Positions 6,557-16,206 of a stretch of DNA of 64,000 nucleotides are shown piece by piece. The position numbers and the translations under genes were made by a program. The stretch spans positions 1 through 64,000 of the forward strand of contig NZ_ADVZ01000006.1 in the NCBI RefSeq assembly GCF_000178995.1. The letters run 5' to 3'. Source of the DNA: Afipia sp. 1NLS2 (lineage in GTDB: Bacteria; Pseudomonadota; Alphaproteobacteria; Rhizobiales; Xanthobacteraceae). Position 1 is the stretch's first letter, and the number at the start of each line of letters is the position of its first letter. The notes below the pieces were generated by a model. It was given only the letters and a program-made list of their open reading frames with translations, did not search any database and had not been told where the DNA came from.

Positions 6557-9005
6557 TGGCGAATATCTTCACAAGAGCTGCTGGTTGCAGTCTCATCAGC
6601 CTCAGGACCGGCAGGCATGCCGCGAGCAGCGCCGCCAGCATCGCGATGGCGAGCAATTCCACAAGCTGCGCCGGGAAGATATGGAACGGCAGGCGCCAGC
6701 CGAACGCCTTCACATTGACCACAGCGACGAGACACCACGCCACTAGCATGCCAAGTGGCAGCGCCAGCAGCGCCGTGATGAGCGCGACTGACATGGTTTT
6801 GAGGAGTTCGATTCCGGCGAGCCGTCGGCGCGTCAACCCGAGTGCCCAGAGCGGCGCGAGTTGGGGCAACCGGCTGTTGCTCAGTGTCAGCAGACCCGTC
6901 AGCAGCGCAACGCCCGCAACACCCAGCGTGAAAGCATTCAGCGCGGATGTCACCGAGAAGGTGCGGTTGAAGATGCGCGTGGAGTCGGCCTTGAGCGTCG
7001 CCTGATCCAAGAGCCGGCTGGAATCGAGTCCGAATTTCTCGCGCATGGCTGCAACAAGCGGCGCGATTCCTTCGGATTTGACACGGAGACCGAACCGCGT
7101 GCGCGCGACATCAGGCCAGTGCTTCGCCAGCGCCGCGACATCGACGCCGATCTGGCCTTTCGGATTGCCGTAGTCAGGATAAATCCCCACGACCTCGACC
7201 TGCCATGGGCCCGCCGCCGTGGGAATACGAACATGGTCTCGAAGAATAACCTTCAAGCGCCTTGCAAGCTGTTCGCTGAACATCGCGCCCTCGCCGGCAT
7301 GCACCTTGTCCCAGATGCCGGGCTCGGATTCGATCAGTGGCCAGCGTTCGCGATAAGTCGCATGATCGGCGAAACCGATCACCTCGGCGGGAAACGTCGA
7401 CAGCGTCACGTCGGTGCGCCATGCTGGCAGGATCGCCTCCACTTCCGGCCGGCGACGCAACCACGCGACGATTTCTTCGCCCTGCGCGTCGCTGAGCGCA
7501 TTCAGGTAAACTTCCGCCGCCAGCCGCTCGTCGAGCCACGCCGTGAAGGTTCTCGAGAAGCTCTGCACCATGGTGCCGACACCAACATTCACGGCGAGCG
7601 CCAGCAGCAGCGCCATCATCGCCAGCGACAAGCCCGGCAATTGCTGGCGGCTGTCGGCCCAGAACCATTTCACCAGCGGACGCACCGAACCGCGCTGGGC
7701 GAGCCAGAGCACCCCCCCGAGTAGCACTGGTAGTGCCAGCGCCGCCGCGAGCAGCAGTCCCGCCAGCACGAGAAAGCCAGAGGTCAGCGAATCTCCGAGA
7801 TATAGAGACGCGGCGGCCACCAAAGCGATAACGATTGCAAATGCGCCCTGCCGTAACAGCCAGCGCTGCTGCGCCTTTTGCCAGGCATAAGGCTGCGCAG
7901 CGGCCAGTACCGGCAACCGGTAAGCGCGGTAAAGCCCTGCGGCGGCGGCAATCAATGCGCCGATAACACTCATACCGAGTCCCGACAGCCACCAACTCGC
8001 CTTCAGCGACAATTGTCCGGGAATCTGCGCGCCATACAGTCCGCGCAAACTCGCGGCCACATCCGGCAGCAGAAACGCCGCGACCATATAGCCGCAGATC
8101 AGCCCGACGACGCCGGACAACAGCGCGATCGAGACAAGCTCGGTCACCAGCACAGCGGTCAGAGCCCTTGCCGATACGCCGCAGGCGCGCATGGTGCGCA
8201 GCATAGGCAGTCGCTGTTCGAGCGCAAGCCCGATGGCCGAATGCACGATGAAAAGTCCGACAACGAATGAGAGCAGGCCGAATGCCGTCAGGTTCAGATG
8301 GAAGCTGCTCGTGAGCCGTTCGAGATCGCTCGGCGCGCCGGCCTCCGCGAGGCGAAGCTGATCGCCAGTCACCTGTTCCAGCGGCAGGCGCGTGCCCGCC
8401 TGCGGCCCGACGAGAAGCCGTGAGACCTCATCCGGCATGTTAAGAATATGCTGCGCGATGCCGATATCCACCACCAGCACGCCGGGCGCGAGATTGTCCT
8501 GCAGCGCGAGGGGCGGCAGGGCCATCGAATTGACCTGCGGCGTTGCGCCTTCGTTCAACTTGAGGTCCGCCAATGTTTCCGGCGCGACCAGCGTCTGCCC
8601 CGGCGGCATCAAGAATTTCTGCAGATCTGCCTGCCCGATCTCGGGCGCCGATCCTGTACCTGCGGGCAACGACAGCGGCTCGATGCCGAGCAGCCGGAAC
8701 GCATGCCCGCTGATCAGCACGCGGCCCTCGACCACCGGTGATACCGGCCAGCCCGCGCGGCGCAGATCGACAAACAGCTTTTGGGAAAACGTGGGACCAT
8801 CGTAGCCCACCAGCATGGCGGTGCTGCCACCGCCGAAAGTGGCCGCTGCGCGGTCGTAGCTGTTGCGCGCCTGCTGGTTCAGCGCCTGCACGCCGCTCCA
8901 CAGGGCTGTCGCGGAGATGAGTCCTACCAGCAAAGTTGCGAGCTGCATCCGGTGCCGGGTCCAGTGGCTGAGCAGAACGCGAAGGACCCAGACCGCGTGT
9001 ATCAT
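6546..9005 (-). CDS. FtsX-type ABC transporter permease (819 aa)
   Basis: A large MacB/FtsX-like permease: one N-terminal transmembrane helix (about residues 20-40), a periplasmic region, then blocks of helices near 235-360 and 390-480, a second periplasmic region and three helices at the C-terminus (about 690-810). It has two FtsX modules, as in LolCE/AttFG-type fused permeases. Its start overlaps the ATPase stop codon by 4 bases (ATGA type), and its end overlaps the lipocalin-like gene. The operon probably moves a lipid or other hydrophobic molecule across the periplasm (inferred). Confidence 0.9.
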   Translation of the reverse strand: MIHAVWVLRVLLSHWTRHRMQLATLLVGLISATALWSGVQALNQQARNSYDRAAATFGGGSTAMLVGYDGPTFSQKLFVDLRRAGWPVSPVVEGRVLISGHAFRLLGIEPLSLPAGTGSAPEIGQADLQKFLMPPGQTLVAPETLADLKLNEGATPQVNSMALPPLALQDNLAPGVLVVDIGIAQHILNMPDEVSRLLVGPQAGTRLPLEQVTGDQLRLAEAGAPSDLERLTSSFHLNLTAFGLLSFVVGLFIVHSAIGLALEQRLPMLRTMRACGVSARALTAVLVTELVSIALLSGVVGLICGYMVAAFLLPDVAASLRGLYGAQIPGQLSLKASWWLSGLGMSVIGALIAAAAGLYRAYRLPVLAAAQPYAWQKAQQRWLLRQGAFAIVIALVAAASLYLGDSLTSGFLVLAGLLLAAALALPVLLGGVLWLAQRGSVRPLVKWFWADSRQQLPGLSLAMMALLLALAVNVGVGTMVQSFSRTFTAWLDERLAAEVYLNALSDAQGEEIVAWLRRRPEVEAILPAWRTDVTLSTFPAEVIGFADHATYRERWPLIESEPGIWDKVHAGEGAMFSEQLARRLKVILRDHVRIPTAAGPWQVEVVGIYPDYGNPKGQIGVDVAALAKHWPDVARTRFGLRVKSEGIAPLVAAMREKFGLDSSRLLDQATLKADSTRIFNRTFSVTSALNAFTLGVAGVALLTGLLTLSNSRLPQLAPLWALGLTRRRLAGIELLKTMSVALITALLALPLGMLVAWCLVAVVNVKAFGWRLPFHIFPAQLVELLAIAMLAALLAACLPVLRLMRLQPAALVKIFANER

Positions 9006-9655
9006 GCGATCCGCCCTGCATGCAGATGCACACGGTGGTCGAGCATTGCCGCCAGCCGTTCGCTGTGTGTTACCATCAGAAAGCCGCAGCCGGTGCGCGA
9101 GACCAGATCGCGAGCCAAGGCCATCACCTCGTCGGCGGTCGCTTCGTCGAGGTTGCCCGTTGGTTCGTCCGCGAGAAGCAGTAATGGTTTGATCGCGAGC
9201 GCGCGGCCGATGGCGACCCGCTGCTGCTGGCCGCCGGACAGCTGCTCAGGATAGCGGTCGAGCAAAGCACGCAGGCCGAGCCGCTCGATCAATTCGTCTT
9301 GCCACGCGGCGACATAGCGGCCCGCGATCCGCGCCTGAAATGCAAGATTGTCGCCGACCTGCAGGCTGGGAATGAGATTGAACTGCTGGAACACGAGGCC
9401 GAGGCGCTCCCGCCGTATCGCCGCGCGCGCGCCGTCGGACAGGCCGGAGACCAGTGTACCGTCGAGCCATATTTCACCGCTGTCCGCGCTGTCGAGACCC
9501 GCGATCAGATGCAGCAGCGTGCTCTTGCCGCTGCCTGATTCACCGGTGAGTGCCATGCTCTGGCCCGCGGCAAGTTCGAGCTCCACGCCCCGCAGAACCG
9601 CGAGCTGCCTCTCCGATGTGGAATAGGATTTCGTGAGATTGCGAACGGTCAGCAT
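9002..9655 (-). CDS. ABC transporter ATP-binding protein (LolD/MacB type)
   Basis: 217 residues from the ATG at 9655 (MLTVRNLTKSYS). A longer frame upstream adds 28 residues unlike the family. Walker A is GESGSGKST, the signature is LSGGQQQR, Walker B is LLLADEPTGNLD and the switch His is in VTHSERLA. The DEPTGNLDE signature and length place it with ATPases serving FtsX-like permeases. It is the first gene of the three-gene operon running to 5468. Confidence 0.92.
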   Translation of the reverse strand: MLTVRNLTKSYSTSERQLAVLRGVELELAAGQSMALTGESGSGKSTLLHLIAGLDSADSGEIWLDGTLVSGLSDGARAAIRRERLGLVFQQFNLIPSLQVGDNLAFQARIAGRYVAAWQDELIERLGLRALLDRYPEQLSGGQQQRVAIGRALAIKPLLLLADEPTGNLDEATADEVMALARDLVSRTGCGFLMVTHSERLAAMLDHRVHLHAGRIA

Positions 9656-9801
9656 GATCGCAAGGATCATATACTCGCGCGAAGGAAGCGTACAATCGTT
9701 CGCCACCCTGGACAGACAGCCGGTGACGTGCGCGGTCATTGCGAGCGCAGCGAGGCAATCCAGCCTTGAGAAACAAAACTAGCCCCATTCTGTCCTAGGC
9801 G

Positions 9802-9880
9802 TTGGACGACGGCTATTTCCTCTACTGTCCAAGCCGGCGTCAGAATCTTCCCGCGTTAAGGTCATTGTCGATGCGGTACG
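9802..9880 (+). pseudogene. C-terminal remnant of a LysR-type regulator
   Basis: On the plus strand the codons read DDGYFLYCPSRRQNLPALRS. This matches the signature end of LysR regulators of the (F)[20 protein letters not shown] type. The rest of the gene is absent. A second, better-kept copy of the same signature lies just downstream on the opposite strand. Confidence 0.5.
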
Positions 9881-9922
9881 ATAGCGGGATCGATCGTTCG
9901 CGCGAAATCCGTTCGCGCGATG

Positions 9923-10687
<765 letters not shown>

Positions 10688-10764
10688 TCATCGGCGCGAT
10701 CGGCATCACAGCAAGCGCGATGGCATAGCTTTAACTTAATTGAGCTCATTACCGGGACTTGTTC

Positions 10765-12738
10765 TTACGCCAGCATGTCGGCGGAAGATGCTTTCGGAAG
10801 GGATGTTGATGAGCGCTGATCGTCCCGCGTCCGACGAGTAGGCGTTATTTCGCCTGTGTTTTGCCGAATCTTGTCCGACAAGAGGCGTAAGCCATTCAGA
10901 ACGACGAGTACTGTCCCGCCTTCATGTCCGATCACAGCCAATGGGAGTGGCAGATCGAAAAATAAGCCACCTGTGACAAGCACCAGCATAGCGCCGATCG
11001 CAACAACGAGGTTTTGTCGAATAATTACCGCCGTACGACGAGCCAGACCGTGCGCATTGGCCAGTTTATTCATATCTTCCGACAACAAAGCGACATCGGC
11101 CGCCTGAAGAGCAACATCGGAGCCGGCCGCGCCCATGGCGATACCAACATCGGCGCGAGCGAGTGCTGCCGCATCGTTTACGCCGTCCCCCACGAAGGCG
11201 ACCTTGCCATGCTCGGCTAACTCACCTACGCGGCGCACCTTATCCTCCGGAAACATCTCGGCGTGAATTGCATCGGAAGCGAGGCCAAGTTCCGCGCCGA
11301 TCCGCAAAGCCACCGGCCTGCGATCGCCGGTCATCATGACGATGCGACGTACTCCGCCATCACGCAATGCGGCGAGCGCAGGAGCAGAGCTGGCTCTCGC
11401 CTCGTCCGCCACGCTGACAGCGCCCAGAACAGCTGAGCCGCGCCCCAGATAGACTACGGTTTGTGCGCTATCAGCTAGTTCTCTAAACTCAATACGGTCG
11501 ATGGATGCGCCCATTTCTCTGACGAGGTGAGGGTTGCCTGCCCACAGCGGGCCACACTCGTCGGAACCAATAATGCCCGCGCTTGGAAGGGAACTGACGT
11601 TCACGATACTTGCAGGCTCAATGCCCTGTACCACGGCCTCCCGACGAATAGCTGCTGCGATATGATGCTCGGAATGAGCTTCAAGCCCGGCCAAAATGGA
11701 CAGAAAGCGCTGTTCATCACCATTCAGAGCGATAATCCGCGTTACCACCGCACGGCCATTGGTCAGTGTGCCGGTCTTGTCAAAGGCGAAGGTATCGACG
11801 GCGGCCAGCGTTTCAAGCGCACTGCCTCCCTTGAACAACACACCGCCTCGCGCGGCCGCGGAAAGGGCTGACAAGATGGCGGCCGGCACCGATATGACGA
11901 TTGCACAGGGGCTAGCCGCAACGAGCAGCGTCGCAGCCTTGTAGAGAGCTTGCTCCCAATCATGGCCCAGCACGTAAAATGCGGCAAAGGCCAGCATCGC
12001 ACCCAGGATGACTGCAATGGTGTAGCGTTGTCCAAACCACGAACTAAACCGTTCAGACGGGGCCTTTGCTTCTTGAGCTTGCGTCACAAGCTTGATCATG
12101 CGCGCGATGGTGCTGTCGCCAATCGTCTTGGTGACACCAACTTCCAAAACCCCATCGAGATTCACGGTGGCTTCGAACACCTGTTGGCCGGCCTCTTTGG
12201 AGACAGGCATAGATTCCCCTGTGATGTTCGCTTCGTCGACACCGCCTCGGCCATGTATGATGACGCCGTCGGTTGGCACGCGTGCGCCCGGGCGCAATAT
12301 CACGATATCGCCGACCATAAGCTCCGCGGCAGGAACCTCCACAACTGTGCCGTCTTTGGACTTGCGATACGCCGTTTCCGGGCGAAGCGCCATCAGAGCT
12401 TCGACTGCGCGCCGCGCACGCCCGAGCGCTTGATGTTCAAGCGTGGTCGATACACTGAAGAGTGTCAGCAACACAGCGCCTTCGAACGGTGCACCGACGA
12501 TAGCGGCAGCAATAGCGGCAACTACCATCAGGAGATCGATATCGAGGGTGTGGTCCCGCCAAAGTGCCAACACCGCGCTCCATGCGGCAGGAAGTCCACC
12601 AGCGAGATAGACGAGTACCAGCCCTGGCCATCGAAGGATGGCAAGCTCCGGCAACCAGGTCCCGGCTATGGCAAGGATCATCCCCAGCGTCGCCAATAGC
12701 GACATAAAGGTCAGCAAGTCGAACGACATGCGTTTCAT
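10765..12738 (-). CDS. P1B-4-type metal-transporting ATPase
   Basis: 657 residues from the ATG at 12738. Family landmarks: TGES in the actuator domain, the metal-site motif SPC (VAASPCAIVIS), phosphorylation motif DKTGTLT, GDGVND hinge, and HEGGT in the last membrane helix pair. The SPC plus HEGGT combination and the lack of an N-terminal metal-binding domain are hallmarks of P1B-4 ATPases (CoaT, CtpD, PfeT), which export Co2+, Fe2+ or similar divalent metals. It starts 2 bases after the stop of the VIT-type transporter gene, so both share the promoter with two ICE boxes. That makes Fe2+ export the most likely role (inferred). Confidence 0.88.
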   Translation of the reverse strand: MKRMSFDLLTFMSLLATLGMILAIAGTWLPELAILRWPGLVLVYLAGGLPAAWSAVLALWRDHTLDIDLLMVVAAIAAAIVGAPFEGAVLLTLFSVSTTLEHQALGRARRAVEALMALRPETAYRKSKDGTVVEVPAAELMVGDIVILRPGARVPTDGVIIHGRGGVDEANITGESMPVSKEAGQQVFEATVNLDGVLEVGVTKTIGDSTIARMIKLVTQAQEAKAPSERFSSWFGQRYTIAVILGAMLAFAAFYVLGHDWEQALYKAATLLVAASPCAIVISVPAAILSALSAAARGGVLFKGGSALETLAAVDTFAFDKTGTLTNGRAVVTRIIALNGDEQRFLSILAGLEAHSEHHIAAAIRREAVVQGIEPASIVNVSSLPSAGIIGSDECGPLWAGNPHLVREMGASIDRIEFRELADSAQTVVYLGRGSAVLGAVSVADEARASSAPALAALRDGGVRRIVMMTGDRRPVALRIGAELGLASDAIHAEMFPEDKVRRVGELAEHGKVAFVGDGVNDAAALARADVGIAMGAAGSDVALQAADVALLSEDMNKLANAHGLARRTAVIIRQNLVVAIGAMLVLVTGGLFFDLPLPLAVIGHEGGTVLVVLNGLRLLSDKIRQNTGEITPTRRTRDDQRSSTSLPKASSADMLA

Positions 12739-12740
12739 GT

Positions 12741-13436
12741 TCAGACCGCTCGACCAACAAGGGAGCCAATGGCGGCTGTCGACGCCAGGGCAACTACGCC
12801 CCAAAACACCACTCTCGCAGCTGGCTTCCATATGCTGGCGCCGCCTGTGCGGGCGCCGATTGCTCCAAGGACAGCAAGCCCGATCAGACAGGTGATGGAT
12901 ACAGTCCAGGCGGCCGTTGTTGGTGGCACGAGCAAGGCGACGATCAGTGGCAAAGCGGCACCTGTAGAGAAAGTCACTGCGGACGTGAAAGCCGCTTGGA
13001 CGGGCCTCGCCATTACGTGGCTCGTCAGGCCAAGTTCGTCACGCGCATGCGCCTCAAATGCGTCCTTTGCCATCATCTGCTCCGCGACTTGGCGGGCCAG
13101 ATCCGGCGACAAGCCGCGTTGTTCATAGATCGCGGCGAGTTCAGCTAGTTCGGCCGCTGGCTGAGTAGCCAGTTCGTGCCGTTCACGCGCCATATCGGCT
13201 TTTTCGGTGTCGGCCTGGGAGCTGACGGAGACATATTCTCCTGCTGCCATCGACATCGCGCCGGCGACTAACCCCGCGACACCTGCCACGAGAATTTCGT
13301 GAGAGGCCGGGGTTGCAGCTGCCACGCCCACGATAAGGCTCGATGTCGAAATCAGTCCGTCGTTAGCACCCAGCACTGCAGCTCGAAGCCAACCGATGCG
13401 TTCAATCAGATGGTTTTCTTTGTGAAGGGCGCGCAT
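12741..13436 (-). CDS. VIT/CCC1-family Fe2+/Mn2+ transporter
   Basis: 231 residues from the ATG at 13436 (MRALHKENHL); the open frame extends 30 codons upstream without homology. VIT hallmarks: LGANDGLISTSSLIVG in helix 1, VAGAMSMAAGEYVSVSSQ in helix 2, a cytosolic metal-binding loop rich in Glu (EKADMARERHEL to MMAKDAFEAHARDEL) and three C-terminal helices. The rubrerythrin-like N-terminal domain found in MbfA is absent. Such proteins move Fe2+ or Mn2+ out of the cytosol by proton antiport. Two perfect Irr boxes upstream and a P1B-4 ATPase downstream support iron detoxification. Confidence 0.9.
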   Translation of the reverse strand: MRALHKENHLIERIGWLRAAVLGANDGLISTSSLIVGVAAATPASHEILVAGVAGLVAGAMSMAAGEYVSVSSQADTEKADMARERHELATQPAAELAELAAIYEQRGLSPDLARQVAEQMMAKDAFEAHARDELGLTSHVMARPVQAAFTSAVTFSTGAALPLIVALLVPPTTAAWTVSITCLIGLAVLGAIGARTGGASIWKPAARVVFWGVVALASTAAIGSLVGRAV

Positions 13437-13531
13437 CGACAATGCTCCAGACCATGAACTGTAGGTTCTGAAACACCGCGTCTTTGTTCGGATGTCGGCA
13501 GCGAGGCTGCAGGTTGTCTTGAACAAAGTGA

Positions 13532-13548
13532 TTTAGAACCATTCTAAA
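13532..13548. promoter_or_regulatory. ICE box 1 (Irr-type iron control element)
   Basis: TTTAGAA-CCA-TTCTAAA, a perfect 7-3-7 palindrome, about 95 bases before the VIT gene start. It matches the iron control element bound by Irr in rhizobia (TTTAGAA-N3-TTCTAAA as remembered). Irr represses such genes when iron and haem are low. Confidence 0.8.
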
Positions 13549-13580
13549 TAGATGGCATTAGTGCGGTCGCACGTCAACAC

Positions 13581-13597
13581 TTTAGAATAGTTCTAAA
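13581..13597. promoter_or_regulatory. ICE box 2 (Irr-type iron control element)
   Basis: TTTAGAA-TAG-TTCTAAA, a second perfect palindrome whose centre is 49 bases from that of box 1. Two tandem ICE boxes upstream of a VIT-type transporter resemble the arrangement known for the iron exporter gene mbfA of Bradyrhizobium. Confidence 0.8.
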
Positions 13598-13673
13598 TAT
13601 TATATCGTGCAGTCATGGGTATGGACGCGCACGTCAGGCCTGACTGGCTTAGTGGGAGGCGTACTGCACCCCA

Positions 13674-14035
13674 TTAGCTACGGATATTGACTTGGATAGA
13701 GGGCAGCAACGGCCGCGACGCCGACAGCTTGGCGTCCCGCGTTTGGCGCATGATTACAAATTCATCTTCTGTGACGCCTTCTTTTGACATGGATGTTTTT
13801 CTCGCATTCCTCTCGTACTGTCGTCTCCCAGGCGTAGGTGCCACGGCCGGGAGCCTTGTAATCGTGACACATAAAGAGCCGCGTCTCCGGTAACAGCGCA
13901 AGGAGCCCCTTGATCGATCGGTAGAGCTTGTGCGCATCCCGCCGGGGGAGTCTGCTCGTGCAGTGCCATAATCCGGCATAAATTAAATAAAGTGTCGCCA
14001 CGAACACAGCATCTTCGATCTTTGCGGGCTGCCAG
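13674..14035 (-). pseudogene. Frameshifted C-terminal part of an MBL-fold hydrolase (Blh / sulfur dioxygenase type)
   Basis: Three minus-strand frames must be joined to recover a protein: GDTLF, then PDYGTARADSPGG, then DAHKLYRSIKGLLALLPETR and LFMCHDYKAPGRGTYAWETT, then EGVTEDEFVIMRQTRDAKLS and LPSIQVNIR. This is the C-terminal half of metallo-beta-lactamase-fold proteins of the persulfide dioxygenase/Blh group (GTxRxDF, CHDY, NxH). The N-terminal HxHxDH site is missing and at least two frameshifts are present. The remainder of 13437-14041 holds only the promoter region with the ICE boxes. Confidence 0.7.
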
Positions 14036-14041
14036 CGGCAA

Positions 14042-14584
14042 TTACGGTCTCATTCGGTTAAGCAGGTCGTCGCGCCAAACGTATTGGTGAACGAGCGCCG
14101 CCATAGCGTGTAGGAAAGCGACTAGGACGGTCAAATTGGCCGCAAGCTCGTGCCATTCATTGATGTTGTGCCGGGTCGCGGCGTCGCCCGCCCCCAACTG
14201 CGGTACGGACCAGACTCCGAACAGATTGAAGCCACGATACGAAGCATCGATGATGCCAAGTGCGACCACCGCCCCGAGCAGAATATACAGTACGAGGTGC
14301 GTAGCTACTGCAGTCGCATGGAGCATTCCATTGTCGCTAGGCGGCAGAGCGCGCCCGAAATGTGCTCGCCAGGCCACACGAGTTAGAAGGACGACCCCTG
14401 TGGCAAGTCCGAGTATCACGTGGATAGACCACAGCCCCGTTCGAAGCGGGCCGCGCGGCGCCCAATCGGCCGTCTGACCGATCACCCACAGGAGAACGAT
14501 GAGCGCAACAGTCGCCCAGTGGAGCCAAATTGTCATCAGATCGTAACGGGCAGTTTGTGGTTCACGAGGGTTCTGGATCAGCAT
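14042..14584 (-). CDS. Cytochrome b561-family protein
   Basis: 180 residues from the ATG at 14584 (MLIQNPREPQTARYD); an alternative ATG at 14602 adds six residues. Four transmembrane helices are visible (about 17-35, 47-68, 88-112, 140-160). Haem-ligand histidines fit the family: H in IWLHWATV, H in IHVILGLAT, H in TAVATHLVLY and H in LHAMAALVHQYVWRDDLLNRM, the last with the usual C-terminal Y-x-x-R/D-D tail. These diheme proteins shuttle electrons between quinol and periplasmic acceptors or superoxide. It is followed downstream by the MBL pseudogene. Confidence 0.85.
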   Translation of the reverse strand: MLIQNPREPQTARYDLMTIWLHWATVALIVLLWVIGQTADWAPRGPLRTGLWSIHVILGLATGVVLLTRVAWRAHFGRALPPSDNGMLHATAVATHLVLYILLGAVVALGIIDASYRGFNLFGVWSVPQLGAGDAATRHNINEWHELAANLTVLVAFLHAMAALVHQYVWRDDLLNRMRP

Positions 14585-14736
14585 CGCTCTTCTCCATGCC
14601 ATTCCTCATGCCATCCGAGTGCTCCACCGCGGCGGACGTACCGGCGAAATATCTAACCAAACTGACCCGATGGCTTACTGATATGGATCAACCGCCGCGC
14701 CGATGGCCTCTTGATCGAATCGCCTCAGACCGCACC

Positions 14737-14769
14737 TTACTCGTAACGTAGTGCTTCGATTGGATTGAG
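14737..14769 (-). pseudogene. Terminal remnant of a MacB/FtsX-type permease
   Basis: The minus strand reads LNPIEALRYE followed by a TAA stop, the stereotyped end of MacB-type permeases (xLxPIEALRYE). The codon before the segment is preceded by an in-frame stop, so only the last eleven codons survive. The rest of 14603-14895 shows no recognisable gene. Confidence 0.5.
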
Positions 14770-14895
14770 CGGTTACCCGCCAAGGCCCATCCCGATCACG
14801 ACGTCGCGAACGCTTTCGGAGGCGGTGAAGTGCTTTTCGACGTGCGGGATGGCTGGACAGGCGCTCCTAGTTGCGGTTGGGTTTGAAGAGAGCTC

Positions 14896-15462
14896 CTAGT
14901 CAGCAGCTCTCTTGCGGCCGGAGATCATGGCCGCGATTAGGTTCTCGCGATGCTCAAAGCCCGCGATCAGTACGCCGAGGACATGCGCCACGACCAGGCC
15001 AACGGTCAGGTTAGCTAGGAATTCGTGGACGTGTTCGATCAGCTTGGAGCCCCAGTAGGCATCGGTCGTCATCATGTAGCCCGTCGCGCACGTACCGGCC
15101 AGCGCGACGAGCATCGCGACGATCATGGCACCGCCCGCTGGGTTGTGCCCGATGTAGCGGGGAGCTCTGAGCATCGCAACATCACGAAGATAGGTGAGCA
15201 CCTCGCGCGGCGTACGAACGAAGTTCGAAAAGCGCGCATGCCGCGGGCCGACGAAACCCCAGACGATGCGGATCGCGAGGAGGCCGGCGATCGTGTAGCC
15301 GGCCGCGAGGTGCACCCGCTCGATCTCGTCGCCTGTGGCGTAGGCGATCACGAAGGTGGCCACCAGCGACCAGTGGAAGATTCGGACCAACGGATCCCAT
15401 ACCTTGACCGTGGCCGGCCGCGTCGCGCGGCCGGCTCCGATCGTGTTGCCCATGATTCTCAT
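14896..15462 (-). CDS. Cytochrome b (b561/hydrogenase-type) domain protein
   Basis: 188 residues; the start may be the first ATG (15462) or the fourth codon (MGNTIGAGRA). It has four membrane helices with histidines in IFHWSLV, EIERVHLAAGYT, IEHVHEFLAN and VVAHVLGVLI, typical of the Ni,Fe-hydrogenase I cytochrome b / b561 superfamily. It starts 10 bases downstream of a PepSY protein gene and forms an operon with it, divergent from a second PepSY gene and a two-component system. That layout suggests a regulated periplasmic electron-transfer unit. Confidence 0.87.
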   Translation of the reverse strand: MRIMGNTIGAGRATRPATVKVWDPLVRIFHWSLVATFVIAYATGDEIERVHLAAGYTIAGLLAIRIVWGFVGPRHARFSNFVRTPREVLTYLRDVAMLRAPRYIGHNPAGGAMIVAMLVALAGTCATGYMMTTDAYWGSKLIEHVHEFLANLTVGLVVAHVLGVLIAGFEHRENLIAAMISGRKRAAD

Positions 15463-15472
15463 TTGCGAGCCA

Positions 15473-15745
15473 TCATATCTGGCCGATAATCTGGCCGTTG
15501 GTCGGGTCGATGAACAGCTCGACCCGGGTGCCGTTCTTGTCCAGCGTGTAGAGCTCGCCGCAGGCGTTCTTGAGCTTGGCTTTCTGGACCTTGTAGCCCT
15601 GGGCCTCGACCTTGGCCTGCAACTGTTCCATCGGCAGCCACTGCGCCTCGGGGGCGGACGTGCACGGTTTACCGAGGCTGCCGGCCTGGGCGGACGCCAC
15701 CCCGAGGGTCACGGCGGCAATGGTAATAATTGCGATCTTGCGCAT
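15473..15745 (-). CDS. Secreted PepSY-domain protein (90 aa)
   Basis: A Sec signal (MRKIAIITIAAVTLGVASAQ-AG) is followed by a single PepSY domain: EAQWLPMEQLQAKVEAQGYK, then KNACGELYTLDKNGTRVELF, IDPTNGQI. Two cysteines (in GKPCTSA and KNACGEL) could form a disulfide. Small PepSY proteins often accompany cytochrome b561 genes and two-component systems, as here. The exact function of such stand-alone domains is not established. Confidence 0.85.
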   Translation of the reverse strand: MRKIAIITIAAVTLGVASAQAGSLGKPCTSAPEAQWLPMEQLQAKVEAQGYKVQKAKLKNACGELYTLDKNGTRVELFIDPTNGQIIGQI

Positions 15746-15894
15746 AGGTTATCTCCTGACGGTGGCCGGCCGCACCATGCGCCGGCGATGCGGGGCAGCC
15801 TGCCAGAAGGGGCCTGACCGACGCCTGTAGAGCCAAGTCAGCTATTTGTCAGGTGATATCTGGCATCCATATCTTCCGGATGATGAGTTGCTTC

Positions 15895-16206
15895 ATGGAT
15901 TTTCGCCCTTACCAAATTCCCGCTCTGGTTCTTGCCGCCCTTCTTGCCGCCAGCGGCGGGACGTCGGCGTTCGCGCGCGACCACGATGATGCGCGACGGG
16001 CCGTCGAGGCCGGCGAGATCCGTCCGCTTGCCGACATTCTGGATGTGGTCAAGGGGAAGCTTCCCCGAGACGTCGTCGGCGTGAAGCTCGAGCGAGAAGC
16101 CGGCGTCTGGATGTACGAGTTCCGCGTCGTCGACGACAAGGGGCGGCTGCTTGAGATCCACGTCGATGCCCGCAGTGGCGAAGTCGAACGGACCAAGGAG
16201 AAGTAA
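15895..16206 (+). CDS. Secreted PepSY-domain protein, start of the two-component operon
   Basis: 103 residues from the ATG at 15895 (MDFRPYQIPALVL); a longer frame from 15853 adds residues before the signal peptide. The signal ends near TSAFARDHDD. The domain has the usual DVVKGKLPRDVVGVKLER, then WMYEFRVVDDKGRLLEIHVD, ARSGEV pattern. Its stop codon overlaps the start of the response regulator (16206), so it is translationally coupled to the regulator and kinase. A role in periplasmic sensing is plausible but inferred. Confidence 0.85.
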   Translation: MDFRPYQIPALVLAALLAASGGTSAFARDHDDARRAVEAGEIRPLADILDVVKGKLPRDVVGVKLEREAGVWMYEFRVVDDKGRLLEIHVDARSGEVERTKEK

